Shown: piece after piece, positions 12,050 through 21,070 of the stretch
Position numbering within the stretch: the first letter of the stretch is position 1
Layout of the letters: each line of letters starts with the position of its first letter
Position numbers and translations under genes: made by a program
Notes under the pieces: generated by a model
Database searches by the model: none
Told to the model about the DNA's origin: nothing
Seen by the model: the letters and a program-made list of their open reading frames with translations, nothing else
Assembly: GCF_900172255.1 (NCBI RefSeq)
Contig: NZ_FWFU01000004.1
Coordinates: 124,001 to 188,000, forward strand
From: Roseovarius halotolerans
GTDB lineage: Bacteria > Pseudomonadota > Alphaproteobacteria > Rhodobacterales > Rhodobacteraceae
Reading direction: 5' to 3'
Length of the DNA: 64,000 nt

Positions 12050-12655
12050 TTAGCGGCAATAAGGCCCATAGCCGTGTTCGGCAGTGTCGAAATGGAAATG
12101 GTCGCGGTGATGGACATCCGACTCCGGGCCAAGCACCGTGCCGAAAGGGCCACATGCCGAGGAGTGGAGCTTGCGCAGCACGCGGCCTTTCTTGCCATTG
12201 TCCCAGTCATTGAGAACCGAGATTTCCGAACCGTCCCTGAGCTGGATCGCGGCGATGTCGATGGCCTTGCCCTTGGCATGTTCGGACAGGCGTGCGCCGG
12301 GGCGATGATTGCGCGTGCGGCAGGCGTAATGCGCCGCGACCCTCAGGCCGCTCACGCCGCCGCCCATCTTGCCGACGGCCGGGGTCATGTCCCGGGAAAC
12401 CCAGTGTCTGAGTGTGCGCGCCGTGTTGCATTCCATCACCGATGGCTGGCTGAGCACGATCCCGCCCACCGAGCGCACGCTGACCGCACTCACCACGCCG
12501 CAGCCGCCTGGTCCCGGCAACTGGCCGACGACTTCGCCCTTGATCGTGGGGTCGCCGCAAACCGATCCGCGGCTCGAGACGACCGGATCGTCGGCGCCAC
12601 CCGGCAACAGCGAACAGCCCATCAGGACCAGAGGGAGAAGCAGAACGTTGCGCAT
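12050..12655 (-). CDS. extensin-like family lipoprotein
   Basis: A 201-residue probable lipoprotein. The signal MRNVLLLPLVLMGC gives a lipobox LMGC with the acylated Cys at 14. The mature part matches the extensin-like C-terminal domain, with GxGLRVAAHYACRTRN, the metal-type SEHAKGKAID and DVHHRDHFHFD motifs, related to M15 D,D-peptidases. It is probably an envelope protein acting on or near peptidoglycan; the activity is inferred. It follows tyrA by 4 bp and is the last gene of the hisC-tyrA operon. Confidence 0.85.
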   Translation of the reverse strand: MRNVLLLPLVLMGCSLLPGGADDPVVSSRGSVCGDPTIKGEVVGQLPGPGGCGVVSAVSVRSVGGIVLSQPSVMECNTARTLRHWVSRDMTPAVGKMGGGVSGLRVAAHYACRTRNHRPGARLSEHAKGKAIDIAAIQLRDGSEISVLNDWDNGKKGRVLRKLHSSACGPFGTVLGPESDVHHRDHFHFDTAEHGYGPYCR

Positions 12656-12659
12656 GAAC

Positions 12660-13577
12660 TCATCCTTTCTTGACGCGCCCGAAATCGGGGGCATCGGTAT
12701 CCTGACCCGCCTCGATGATACCGCGCCGGATGGCACGGGTGCGAGTGAAATACTCCAGCAGGTGATCGCCGTCCCCGGTGCGGATCGCGCGCTGCAGCGC
12801 GAAAAGCTCCTCGGTGAAGCGCCCGAGGATCTCCAGTGTGGCGTCCTTGTTGTTGAGGAACACGTCGCGCCACATGGTCGGATCACTGGCGGCGATGCGC
12901 GTGAAATCGCGAAATCCGGCGGCGGAATACTTGATGACCTCGCTGTCGGTCACCCGGCGCAGGTCATCGGCCACGCCCACCATCGTGTAGGCGATCAGAT
13001 GCGGCGCGTGGCTGGTCACCGCCAGCACGAGGTCGTGATGCTCGGCGTCCATCTCATCGGTCTGCGCGCCCATCCCCTGCCAGAGCGACTCGACACGCGC
13101 CACGGCGTCACGATCGCTGCCTTCGACCGGCACGATCAGGCACCAGCGGTTGTCGAAGAGTTCAGCAAACCCCGCGCGCGGGCCGGAATGCTCGGTGCCC
13201 GCAAGCGGGTGGGCGGGCACGAAATGCGCATGGTCGGGCAGATGCGGGGCGACCGCCTCGATCACCGCCTTCTTGACCGAGCCCACATCGCTGACCGTCG
13301 CGCCGGGCTTGAGCGCCGGGGCGATCTGCACCGCCACCTCGCTCATCGCGCCAACCGGCACGCAGAGCACAACCAGATCCGCGCCCTCCACCGCTTCGGC
13401 GGCGCTCTCGCAGACCCGGTCGCAAAGACCGATCTCGCGGGCGGTGGCGCGGGTCTCGGGCGAGCGGGCGTAGCCCGTCACCTCACCGGCCAGCCCCCCG
13501 CGCCGGATGGCCCAGAACATCGACGAGGCGATCAGCCCCAGCCCGATCAGCGCCACACGGTCATAGAGCTGCGCCAT
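12660..13577 (-). CDS. tyrA: prephenate/arogenate dehydrogenase family protein
   Basis: NAD(P)-dependent oxidative decarboxylation of prephenate (or arogenate) in tyrosine synthesis. It is 305 residues long. The Rossmann loop VALIGLGLIASSMFWAIR lies at the N-terminus, DVGSVKKAVIEAV and HPLAGTEHSGPRAG carry the substrate-site residues, and VTSHAPHLIAYTMV follows. The ATG at 13577 shares one base with the hisC stop (TGATG); a GTG three bases earlier is an equal alternative. Pairing with hisC fits an aromatic aminotransferase step. Confidence 0.93.
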   Translation of the reverse strand: MAQLYDRVALIGLGLIASSMFWAIRRGGLAGEVTGYARSPETRATAREIGLCDRVCESAAEAVEGADLVVLCVPVGAMSEVAVQIAPALKPGATVSDVGSVKKAVIEAVAPHLPDHAHFVPAHPLAGTEHSGPRAGFAELFDNRWCLIVPVEGSDRDAVARVESLWQGMGAQTDEMDAEHHDLVLAVTSHAPHLIAYTMVGVADDLRRVTDSEVIKYSAAGFRDFTRIAASDPTMWRDVFLNNKDATLEILGRFTEELFALQRAIRTGDGDHLLEYFTRTRAIRRGIIEAGQDTDAPDFGRVKKG

Positions 13578-14659
13578 CACTCATCCCCCATGAACTGCCC
13601 CACCGCATGCGCCACGCGGCGGCAACTGGGTTCGTCGCCGACGGTGATGCGCAGGCAATTGGGCAGCTTGTAGCCCGCCACCCGCCGCACGATCAGCCCT
13701 TCGGAGCGCAGGAAGGTATCGCAGGCCTCGGCCTCGGCCTGGCTCGAAAACCGCGCCAGGATGAAATTCGCCATCGAGGTATCCGACACCACTCCGTGTC
13801 CCGCCAGCGCCTCGGCCAGCCAGGCGCGCAGCCGGGTGTTGTCGTTGCGGCATTTCTCGGTCCAGGCGGTATCGCCGATCGCCGCCTCGGCCGCCACCAA
13901 CGCCGCTTGGCTCAGGTTGAAGGGGCCGCGCACACGGTTGAGCACGCCGATCACGTGATCCGGCCCATAGCCCCAGCCCACACGCAGCGCGCCAAGACCG
14001 TAGAGCTTGGAAAAGGTGCGCGTCATGAAGACATTGTCGCGCGCGTCTACCAACCGCGCACCACCATCGTATCCTTCGACATATTCGGCGTAGGCGCCAT
14101 CGATCACCAGCAGCGCCTGTTCCGGCAGGCCCGCGGCCAGCCGGGTCAGTTCCCCTTCTCCGATCATCGTGCCGGTCGGGTTGTTGGGATTGGCGATGAA
14201 CACCAGCTTCGTGCGCTCGCTGCACGCGGCCAGGATCGCATCCACATCCGTCACCCGTTCGCGCTCGCTCACCTCGACAGGGGTGGCGCCGTTGGCCAGC
14301 GCACCGATCTTGTAAAGCGCGAAACCGTGCTCGGTGTGGATCACCTCGTCACCCGGGCCGGCATAGGCCTGGCACAGAAAGGCGATGATCTCATCGCTGC
14401 CCGCGCCGCAGATCACGCGCGCCGGGTCAAGGCCATGCTTCTCGCCGATCGCTTCGCGCAGGGCGCGATGGTCGCTCGACGGGTAGCGATGCAAATCAAA
14501 GGCCACTTTGCGAAACGCCTCCTTGGCGGCTTCGCTCGCGCCGAACGGGTTCTCGTTCGAACTGAGCTTCACGACATTGGAAACGCCGTCCACATGGCTG
14601 GCGCCACCTTCGTATAGCTCGATGTCCAAAATGCCGGGCTGTGGTATGATCTTCGTCAT
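13577..14659 (-). CDS. hisC: histidinol-phosphate aminotransferase
   Basis: A PLP-dependent fold-type I enzyme of 360 residues that converts imidazole-acetol phosphate to histidinol phosphate; family members often also transaminate prephenate or phenylpyruvate. Visible motifs are [21 protein letters not shown], the [14 protein letters not shown] segment and the Schiff-base lysine in [19 protein letters not shown]. It is the first gene of a three-gene operon with tyrA and the extensin-like gene. The ATG at 14659 is preceded by AAGGAG. Confidence 0.94.
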   Translation of the reverse strand: MTKIIPQPGILDIELYEGGASHVDGVSNVVKLSSNENPFGASEAAKEAFRKVAFDLHRYPSSDHRALREAIGEKHGLDPARVICGAGSDEIIAFLCQAYAGPGDEVIHTEHGFALYKIGALANGATPVEVSERERVTDVDAILAACSERTKLVFIANPNNPTGTMIGEGELTRLAAGLPEQALLVIDGAYAEYVEGYDGGARLVDARDNVFMTRTFSKLYGLGALRVGWGYGPDHVIGVLNRVRGPFNLSQAALVAAEAAIGDTAWTEKCRNDNTRLRAWLAEALAGHGVVSDTSMANFILARFSSQAEAEACDTFLRSEGLIVRRVAGYKLPNCLRITVGDEPSCRRVAHAVGQFMGDE

Positions 14660-14779
14660 GCTCAGGTCTCCTTGACCGGTCTTCTAACTTTGCCCATTTA
14701 CCTTGACCAGCGCCAAAAGGCATTTGCCTGCCAGGGTCGGCCCGTGTGGCCACACAGCCGCACGAGCACGAGGGGATAA

Positions 14780-14818
14780 AATAGAAAAGGCCGCGGCGGG
14801 GGTCCCGTCGCGGCCTTC
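14780..14818 (-). terminator. Rho-independent terminator of rpsD
   Basis: Perfect 9-bp arms AAGGCCGCG (14787-14795) and CGCGGCCTT (14809-14817). On the minus strand the hairpin is followed by TTTTCTATTTTAT. It lies about 20 bp after the rpsD stop, so it terminates rpsD. Confidence 0.88.
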
Positions 14819-14838
14819 CAGCGAATATTTCAGAACAC

Positions 14839-15459
14839 TTAGTTCTGCGCGTAGAATTCGATGACGAGGTTGGGTTCCATGATCACCGGATAGGGCACAT
14901 CGCTCAGTCCCGGTGTGCGCACGAAGGTGGCGACCATCTTGGAATGGTCGGCATCGATGTAGTCGGGCACGTCGCGCTCGGGAAGCTGCGAAGCCTCCAG
15001 CAGGGCGGCCATCTGCTTGGACCGGTCACGCACCTCGATCACGTCGCCTTCCTTGACGCGGTAGGAGGGGATGTTGACCTTCTTGCCGTTCACGCGGACA
15101 TGGCCGTGGTTCACGAACTGGCGCGCAGCGAACATGGTCGGCACGAACTTGGCGCGATAGACGACGGCGTCCAGGCGACGCTCCAGCAATCCAACCAGAA
15201 GCTCGCCGGTATCGCCGCGCAGACGCTCGGCTTCACGGAAGATGCGGCGGAACTGTTTTTCCGTCAGGTCGCCGTAATAGCCCTTCAGCTTCTGCTTGGC
15301 GCGCAGCTGCAGACCGAAGTCGGACATCTTGCCCTTGCGGCGCTGACCGTGCTGGCCGGGGCCGTATTCGCGGCGGTTGACGGGTGATTTCGGACGGCCC
15401 CAGATGTTTTCGCCCATCCGGCGGTCGATTTTGTACTTGGCAGCAGTTCTTTTTGTCAT
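14839..15459 (-). CDS. rpsD: 30S ribosomal protein S4
   Basis: Primary 16S rRNA-binding protein that nucleates the 30S body. The 206 residues are of family length. The N-terminal conserved [30 protein letters not shown] and the S4 RNA-binding domain ([33 protein letters not shown]) are all visible. It is monocistronic here, with a recognisable promoter at 15568-15595 and a hairpin terminator at 14780-14818. Confidence 0.98.
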   Translation of the reverse strand: MTKRTAAKYKIDRRMGENIWGRPKSPVNRREYGPGQHGQRRKGKMSDFGLQLRAKQKLKGYYGDLTEKQFRRIFREAERLRGDTGELLVGLLERRLDAVVYRAKFVPTMFAARQFVNHGHVRVNGKKVNIPSYRVKEGDVIEVRDRSKQMAALLEASQLPERDVPDYIDADHSKMVATFVRTPGLSDVPYPVIMEPNLVIEFYAQN

Positions 15460-15567
15460 CTGCTGATCTCCTTCGTTTCAGGTTTCGAAGGGCGTTGTCC
15501 TCTCTTCGGATTTGGCCGAAGTGACAGGCATCCCCTTGCGAGGGCCACCAACACCAATGAAGGCGCG

Positions 15568-15595
15568 CTTATACCTGCGCGCGCAGCGGAGTCAA
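15568..15595 (-). promoter_or_regulatory. sigma70-type promoter of rpsD
   Basis: On the minus strand, TTGACT (15595-15590) and TATAAG (15573-15568) are separated by 16 bp, giving a leader of about 100 nt before the rpsD ATG. Both hexamers are close to the housekeeping consensus, so this is the best promoter seen in the window. Confidence 0.65.
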
Positions 15596-15628
15596 CCGCT
15601 CTTCAGAAATTGCCTGCAAAGGCGCCCT

Positions 15629-16696
15629 TTACGCGGCCTCATGCATCAGCAACGCCGCCTCGGACCCGCTCAGCTTGCGCCGTGCGAACCGGCCGTAGCG
15701 CTCCGGCTCGTGCTCCAGCCTCGGCTCGATACACAGCAGGCGGCGGCGATCCTCGGGGTCCAGCGTCGACAGCATGGCGCTGGCGGGATGGAAACTCTCG
15801 GTCTCGATGCCATTGGCCCACAGGATCTGATGACTGGGCAGAAGCAGATGAATATAGGTCACCTCGCGCATGTTGAGGTCAACCGCGATGGTGCCGTTGT
15901 TCACCAGGTCCTTGGCAGCAACCAGAACCTCGGGCGTATTGAACAGCGCCCGCGCCACCTGACCGCTGATCAGCATCCGGTGCTCGGGCGAAACCAGCAG
16001 TTCCTCGTCCGGCCGCTCGACGCCAAGCGCCCCGGTGCGAATCCGTACCGGCCGCAGATAGGGCATCGCGAACAGCCTTGCGCCGCTCATCCGGCGGCTG
16101 CCGATCCATTGGATGTCCTGGGCACCGTTATCCTTGGTCTGCACCCGGTCGCCTTCGCGCAGTTCCTCGACAAGCCGTGGTCCTTCAGGCGTGGCGATAC
16201 GTGTGCCAGGTGTGAAACAGATCACGCCACCGGCATCGGGATTGTCACCCGGCGTCCGGTAGAGCCCCTCCATCGTGTGATGCACCACCCACATCTCCGT
16301 ATTTGCGGGCGGAACCTGATCGAGGAACATCAAAAGCGGCGGCGCGCCCGTGCCCACTTCGATCACGGTTACCGTATAGCTCTGCGCCCCATCGGTGACG
16401 ACGAAACCGCAATCCATCAGCGGCTCTTCGACTTCGACCTTGTTGATGTCCATGATGTTGGCTTGCGCCGCGCCCACCAGACGCCGCACCAGCCGTGTCG
16501 CTCGTTTGCGACAGTTGATTGCCCCGTTTGCCCCTTCAAGGCGCAGCGACTCGTTGGGTCCGTCCACCCGCACCATATCGCCTCGCCAGGACCATGCGGC
16601 CCCGACCGAAAGCGCATGAAGCGGGGCGGCGTCCAAACCGTCCACTTCCGTCTGCGACCAGGAGATGACAAACGCGCCACGAAAGCCCGTCTTCAT
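15629..16696 (-). CDS. Hint (hedgehog/intein) domain-containing protein
   Basis: A 355-residue protein. Residues about 1-155 form an N-terminal region of unknown function, and a Hint domain begins at Cys in GGVICFTPGTRIATPEGP (about residue 160). It continues through LVEELREGDRVQTKDNG, a VSPEHRMLISG block and LLPSHQILWANGIETESFHP. That is the Hint_2 architecture common in Rhodobacterales, with the nucleophilic Cys retained, so self-cleavage is plausible (inference). No signal peptide is obvious. AT-rich sequence upstream (16697-16740) may hold its promoter. Confidence 0.85.
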   Translation of the reverse strand: MKTGFRGAFVISWSQTEVDGLDAAPLHALSVGAAWSWRGDMVRVDGPNESLRLEGANGAINCRKRATRLVRRLVGAAQANIMDINKVEVEEPLMDCGFVVTDGAQSYTVTVIEVGTGAPPLLMFLDQVPPANTEMWVVHHTMEGLYRTPGDNPDAGGVICFTPGTRIATPEGPRLVEELREGDRVQTKDNGAQDIQWIGSRRMSGARLFAMPYLRPVRIRTGALGVERPDEELLVSPEHRMLISGQVARALFNTPEVLVAAKDLVNNGTIAVDLNMREVTYIHLLLPSHQILWANGIETESFHPASAMLSTLDPEDRRRLLCIEPRLEHEPERYGRFARRKLSGSEAALLMHEAA

Positions 16697-17144
16697 TGCC
16701 TGTATGCCTGCCTCTTTTATTTTTTATTAGGAGCAGGTTAGCAGACACGAATCATCCTGGGAAGCCCTGTCAAATGTTTCGTCTGAAAAATTGCAAGCCT
16801 CGTCGCGCCAATCCCACAGGACAGCCGGCGTCGGCTGAACTCCGCACAGAGACGCAGGTCGCGTAAGCAAGTCTTCGCCGCCCCACCCGCTCGCCCGATC
16901 TTTGCTGTGAAAACGACCAGATTTCGCCACGATTGCGGGCGTATTTGGACACAGCAGCCAAGCCTGTCGCGGTCCGGTTTCCGGACATGTGTCAGGCGCC
17001 AGCGGCTCGGATGGCGGTATGACCTCGCATTCAACTTGTGCCGCCAACGCCGGGACCACCGTGGGGCCGGTGGCACCGAGGAAGATCAAGACTGGGCGGT
17101 CCCTCCGGGCCGGTTCGCCGGTCCTTCGACTCAGAGATCTTCGG

Positions 17145-17168
17145 GGGCGCGCATATTGCGCGCCCTTT
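17145..17168 (+). terminator. orphan hairpin with short T run
   Basis: A perfect 8-bp stem GGGCGCGC (17145-17152), loop ATATT, GCGCGCCC (17158-17165), then TTT. It is oriented as a plus-strand terminator, but no plus-strand coding gene lies upstream in this spacer. It may end an unannotated transcript. Confidence 0.4.
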
Positions 17169-17214
17169 CGCCTTTGCGGCTCCTTGGCGTCTGCGGCTAA
17201 CCGATAACGACACC

Positions 17215-17249
17215 GACGCGATACCGACGAGATGCAGACGCGATACCGA
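17215..17249. repeat. 13-bp direct repeat, 22-bp period
   Basis: GACGCGATACCGA occurs at 17215-17227 and again at 17237-17249 in the gene-poor stretch. It could be a pair of protein-binding sites or low-complexity remains. No function is assigned. Confidence 0.4.
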
Positions 17250-17292
17250 AGTGATTTTTTATGGCTTTCAAAGACCTACCTGAAACCCACGC

Positions 17293-17877
17293 TCAGAGCG
17301 TCCGGCACCAGACCTGCAAGTCATGCGCCGTCTCATCGGGCTGATCCACGTCCTTCCACCGAAACGACGCGACCGCCCCCGCAAGCGGCACATATCCGCG
17401 CTTGCGCCAGAAGGGATCAAGTGACTGATATTGCGCGGGTTTCATGGGGTGATCGTCGGGTCGCACCACCGCGCAGAAGGCCGCATGACGCCGTTTCATG
17501 GCGCGTGCATGCGCCTCCCTCGCGTCGAAAAACGCATGCCCGATCCCCTGCCCCCGGTAAGCGGGCAGCAGAACGCTCTCGGCGCAATAAAAAACGTCTT
17601 TCATATCAATATCTTGCCCATCAAACGCCGCCCTAAAGTCATCAGCATGATCCTCCAGGGGCGTCCCCGTCGCCGCCCCGATCAACCGCGTCCCATCAAA
17701 CGCCCCCACCAGGATCGCGTCATCACTGTCGCGGTAGGTCTGCAGGTAGTGTTCCTCATAGGTCTCATCCCCATCATATAGATAGGGCCATGCGTGAAAC
17801 ACTTCGATCCGCAGCCGCGCAACATCCTCAAGCGCCGCCGCCAGCACCTCGCCGGTCAGTCGCTCGACACGGATCAT
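17293..17877 (-). CDS. GNAT family N-acetyltransferase
   Basis: A 194-residue cytoplasmic acetyltransferase. The acetyl-CoA motif A appears as ESVLLPAYRGQGIGHAFFDAREAHARA (about residues 99-125). The substrate is unknown. Its ATG overlaps the stop of the SnoaL-like gene by 4 bp (ATGA), so it is the last gene of the minus-strand block that begins near murA. Confidence 0.82.
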   Translation of the reverse strand: MIRVERLTGEVLAAALEDVARLRIEVFHAWPYLYDGDETYEEHYLQTYRDSDDAILVGAFDGTRLIGAATGTPLEDHADDFRAAFDGQDIDMKDVFYCAESVLLPAYRGQGIGHAFFDAREAHARAMKRRHAAFCAVVRPDDHPMKPAQYQSLDPFWRKRGYVPLAGAVASFRWKDVDQPDETAHDLQVWCRTL

Positions 17878-18269
17878 CCTCTGACCTGACGGATCCAGTC
17901 AGCCAGGTTGTAATAGGTCACAACCCGCGTTATCTGCCCGTTTTTCAAAGAGAAAAATGACCCTGCCGGCAAGCGGTAGGTCTGTCCCGCTGCCTCCGGC
18001 AGGCCTTCATCGGTGACAAGATAGGTTCCATTCACCACGAACTCAGCCGCCGCCCGCGTCCCATCCTCGGCGTCGAAGATGACAATATCGGTCAGATTCT
18101 CGCTGTAACAGCGGTTCATATGCGCGCAGAACTCTCCAAACGCCGCCTTGCCAACACGCACCTGCCCCTCGTTGACATGGTGCGCCACGTCATCGCTGAG
18201 ACATGCCAGCATTCCGGCCACATCGCCTGCATTGAAGGCGTCGAAATACGCCTTGACTGTTGAATTCAT
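17874..18269 (-). CDS. SnoaL-like / ketosteroid isomerase-related protein
   Basis: A 131-residue protein of the NTF2-like fold: TVKAYFDAFNAGDVAGMLACLSDDVAHHVNEG is the typical first helix-turn, and GSFFSLKNGQITRVVTYYNLADW the last strands. Members are isomerases, cyclases or binding proteins, so no substrate can be named. The ATG at 18269 is chosen because the in-frame extension overlaps the phosphatase gene. It is translationally coupled to both neighbours. Confidence 0.78.
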   Translation of the reverse strand: MNSTVKAYFDAFNAGDVAGMLACLSDDVAHHVNEGQVRVGKAAFGEFCAHMNRCYSENLTDIVIFDAEDGTRAAAEFVVNGTYLVTDEGLPEAAGQTYRLPAGSFFSLKNGQITRVVTYYNLADWIRQVRG

Positions 18270-18727
18270 TCGCTTTCTCCCGGCTCGCCCCACCGACCCT
18301 TCAGATGCGAGACGATCTGATCGCGCGTCTGCCGGTAAGCGTCCAGCTTCGCTTCGCGCGTCTCGGCCAGACCCGTCGGGTCCATGATCGGCCAATAGAT
18401 CACATCAAGATGAAAGACCCGCGTCAGTTCCAGGGCCTTGCGCTGACTGGCGGGACTGAGCGCCACGATCAGATCGAAGGACGACAGATCGTCCCCCCAC
18501 TGCTCCATCTCGTCGAAACTGCGCGTGCGGTGGCGCCCCAGTTCCACCCCGATCTCGTCGCAGACGGTGATCGAGAACCCATCGATCTCCATGTCGCTTT
18601 TGACACCAGCGGACTGGACGTAAACACTTGCGCCATATAACTTTTTCATGATGCCCTCGGCCATGGGCGAGCGCACCGCGTTGTGGTCGCAGCAAAAGAG
18701 CACCGACTGAGGAAGCTCTTCAGCCAT
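18266..18727 (-). CDS. low molecular weight phosphatase family protein
   Basis: A 153-residue LMW protein-tyrosine-phosphatase/arsenate-reductase-like protein. The catalytic P-loop C-x5-R reads CDHNAVRS (VLFCCDHNAVRSPMAEG), and the general-acid region DPTGLAETRE carries the Asp-Pro. The usual residues after the first Cys are replaced by DHNAV, typical of the Rhodobacterales branch, whose substrate is not known. A GTG at 18733 next to the UPF0262 stop is an alternative start. Confidence 0.82.
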   Translation of the reverse strand: MAEELPQSVLFCCDHNAVRSPMAEGIMKKLYGASVYVQSAGVKSDMEIDGFSITVCDEIGVELGRHRTRSFDEMEQWGDDLSSFDLIVALSPASQRKALELTRVFHLDVIYWPIMDPTGLAETREAKLDAYRQTRDQIVSHLKGRWGEPGESE

Positions 18728-18733
18728 CCGCAC

Positions 18734-19213
18734 TCAGCCCCCGAAATGCAGCACGCAGATCAGCGTGAACAGCCGGCGGGCGGTGTCGCTGTCGACATCC
18801 GCCTTGCCTTCGAGCCGCTCTTCCAGAATCCGTGCACCTTCGTTGTGGATACCGCGACGCGCCATGTCGATCGTCTCGATCTGGGCGGGCGGCAGGTTTT
18901 TCACAGCGTCGAAATAGCTTTCGCAGATCTGCCAGTAATCCTTGACCACCTGCCGGAACGGGCTGAGCGAAAGATGAAACTCCGCTGCCGGCTCATCGGA
19001 CTCGGTGCGGATATCGAACACCAGCCGTTTTTCGCGGATCGACAACCCCACGCGATACGGCCCCTCGGGCGCGGCCCGGTCGCCGCGCCCCGGCAGGGCA
19101 AAGGCGTTTTCCTCGATCAGGTCGAACATGGCGACCTTGCGCTCCTGTTCGATTTCCGGCGTGGGCGGCGGCAGGTTGGCGTCATCCAACTCGATATGAC
19201 AGATACGCGACAT
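18734..19213 (-). CDS. UPF0262 family protein
   Basis: A 159-residue cytoplasmic protein of the UPF0262 family (conserved alphaproteobacterial, function unknown). Recognisable features are MSRICHIELDD, PEGPYRVGLSIREKRLVFDI and the IDMARRGIHNEGARIL helix. It starts 4 bp after the hisD stop and is followed immediately by the LMW phosphatase. Confidence 0.88.
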   Translation of the reverse strand: MSRICHIELDDANLPPPTPEIEQERKVAMFDLIEENAFALPGRGDRAAPEGPYRVGLSIREKRLVFDIRTESDEPAAEFHLSLSPFRQVVKDYWQICESYFDAVKNLPPAQIETIDMARRGIHNEGARILEERLEGKADVDSDTARRLFTLICVLHFGG

Positions 19214-19217
19214 TGAT

Positions 19218-20522
19218 CTAATGCTCGTTCAGGTGATTGAGACGCGCGGTGACCGACAGGCCATGCGCCTCGAGACTTTCGGAAGTGGCCAGCGTCTCGG
19301 CGGCGGGGCCGATGGCACGCAGGGCCGCGGGTGTCATACGGGCCATTGTGGTCCGTTTGAGAAAATCCAGAACGCTCAGACCCGACGAGAACCGCGCCGA
19401 ACGCGCCGTTGGCAGCACGTGGTTCGGCCCGCCCACATAATCTCCGATCGCCTCGGGCGTCCACGCTCCCATGAAAATCGCGCCGGCATGCTTGATCTTG
19501 TCGGCCAGCATCTCGGCATCGGCAACGCATAGTTCCAGGTGCTCGGGAGCGATGCAATTGGCCAGTTCAGCGGCACGATCCATATCCGGGACGGTGATGA
19601 TCGCGCCGAAATCGCGCCAGCTTGCGCCAGCGATCTCGCGGCGTTCCAGCGTGTGCAAATAGCGGTCAATCGCCGCCTCGACAGCCTTGGCCATTGCTGG
19701 ATCATCGGTGATCAGGATCGACTGCGCGCTTTCGTCATGTTCGGCCTGACTCAGCATATCAAGCGCGATCCAGTCGGGATTGTTGTCGCGATCGGCGATC
19801 ACCAGGATCTCGGAGGGACCGGCAATCATGTCGATCCCGACGCGCCCGAAAACGCGGCGCTTGGCGGCGGCGACATAGGCATTGCCGGGTCCGGTGATCT
19901 TGTCGACCGGGGCGACGCTCTGCGTGCCATAGGCCAACGCGGCAATCGCCTGCGCGCCGCCAATGCGGTATATCTCGTCAACACCGGCCAGCCGGGCTGC
20001 CAACAGGACCAGCGGATTGGCCTGCCCGTCCGGCGTGGGCACCGTGATCGCAAGGCGTTCGACCCCGGCGACCTTGGCGGGAATGGCGTTCATCAGAACC
20101 GATGACGGATATGAGGCCAGCCCGCCAGGCACATAGAGACCCGCGGCGCCCACCGGCGTCCAACGCCAGCCAAGCGTCGCGCCCGCCTCGTCGGTCCAAC
20201 TGGCGTCCTCGGGGATCTGACGCTCGTGATAGGCGCGGATGCGGTCTGCTGCGATCTGCAGCGCCTCGCGTTCGTGCGCGGACACCTCGCCTATCAGCGC
20301 ATCGATCTCTGCCGTCGAAAAGCGCATCGTTTCAGGCGTCAGATCCAGCCGGTCGAACCGCGCCGTCAACTCCAGCACCGCCGCATCGCCGCGTGCGCGC
20401 ACGTCGGCAATGATCGCCGCTACGGTCGCGTCGACATCGGGCGAATCCTCGCGCTTGGCGCCCAGAAGCGCGGTGAACTGGGTTTTAAAATCCGCGCCTG
20501 CGGCATCGAGATAAACCGGCAT
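19218..20522 (-). CDS. hisD: histidinol dehydrogenase
   Basis: Catalyses the last two oxidations of histidine synthesis (L-histidinol to L-histidine) with NAD and a Zn ion. It is 434 residues long. Motifs include GLYVPGGLASYPSSVLMNAIPAKVAGV, KITGPGNAYVAAAKR, the Zn-ligand region DMLSQAEHDESAQ and VGGPNHVLPTARSARFSSGLSV. AAGGAG lies before the ATG. It sits inside a cell-wall/housekeeping block rather than with other his genes, a common Rhodobacterales arrangement. Confidence 0.97.
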   Translation of the reverse strand: MPVYLDAAGADFKTQFTALLGAKREDSPDVDATVAAIIADVRARGDAAVLELTARFDRLDLTPETMRFSTAEIDALIGEVSAHEREALQIAADRIRAYHERQIPEDASWTDEAGATLGWRWTPVGAAGLYVPGGLASYPSSVLMNAIPAKVAGVERLAITVPTPDGQANPLVLLAARLAGVDEIYRIGGAQAIAALAYGTQSVAPVDKITGPGNAYVAAAKRRVFGRVGIDMIAGPSEILVIADRDNNPDWIALDMLSQAEHDESAQSILITDDPAMAKAVEAAIDRYLHTLERREIAGASWRDFGAIITVPDMDRAAELANCIAPEHLELCVADAEMLADKIKHAGAIFMGAWTPEAIGDYVGGPNHVLPTARSARFSSGLSVLDFLKRTTMARMTPAALRAIGPAAETLATSESLEAHGLSVTARLNHLNEH

Positions 20523-20599
20523 CTCACATCTCCTTGCAGATGCTTAGTGCGAACCACGCCGTGCGACAAGGCGCGAGGCCCCGCCGACAGCCCCGGGAT

Positions 20600-21070
20600 C
20601 TACGTTTCGTGGCGCGGAATACTGCGTGAAGGTGCACGATATGGCCGCGTGACATCCTTCAGCGTCAACTCCAGCGCCTCGATCTCGAGGCGGATCGCCC
20701 CGTCGCCCGCAAGCGTCAGGATCACCTGCCCCGCACCTTCCTCGCCGGGTTCAAAGCCGATCGTCAGCAAGGACAGAACCGTATCGCGGTCGCCACGATC
20801 AATTCCAAGACTGGACACGCGCAGCACGTTGTCGACCACCAACAGCGACTGGACACGCTCGGGGTCATGACGGTCGATCCCGCGATCTTCCCACCGGAAA
20901 CGATTGAGCAGCAACGCAAAACGCCGCTCGGCGGGCCGCCATGTCATTTCGGTTATCGGAAACACCGCATCCTGCACAAGCGACGCGATAACCTGAAGGT
21001 CATCGGGATCAAGCGCGCCCAGATTCAGCGGGCTTTCCGCGCCATCCTCGAATCTTGCGTCATCGCTCAC
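20600..21070 (-). CDS. DUF2948 family protein
   Basis: A 156-residue protein of the DUF2948 family, seen in Rhodobacterales next to murA. Recognisable segments are [21 protein letters not shown] and [13 protein letters not shown]. There is no signal peptide, and the function is unknown. Its ATG overlaps the murA stop by 4 bp, implying translational coupling with murA. Confidence 0.85.
   Translation of the reverse strand: MSDDARFEDGAESPLNLGALDPDDLQVIASLVQDAVFPITEMTWRPAERRFALLLNRFRWEDRGIDRHDPERVQSLLVVDNVLRVSSLGIDRGDRDTVLSLLTIGFEPGEEGAGQVILTLAGDGAIRLEIEALELTLKDVTRPYRAPSRSIPRHET

Larger units (their letters stand above)
16697..17292. other. 596-bp gene-poor stretch
   Basis: No convincing gene. 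A 120-codon minus-strand frame (17089 to 16727) has only a TTG start, and its third codon positions are much less G/C-biased than those of the neighbouring genes. A strong hairpin (17145-17165) followed by TTT lies on the plus strand although no plus-strand gene precedes it. GACGCGATACCGA is repeated directly at 17215-17227 and 17237-17249. The stretch may hold a small RNA or a decayed element. Confidence 0.5.

Noticed and set aside
16727-17089. Possible 120-residue Cys-containing protein on the minus strand
   Set aside because: TTG start only, no convincing ribosome binding site, and weak third-position GC bias compared with neighbouring genes.
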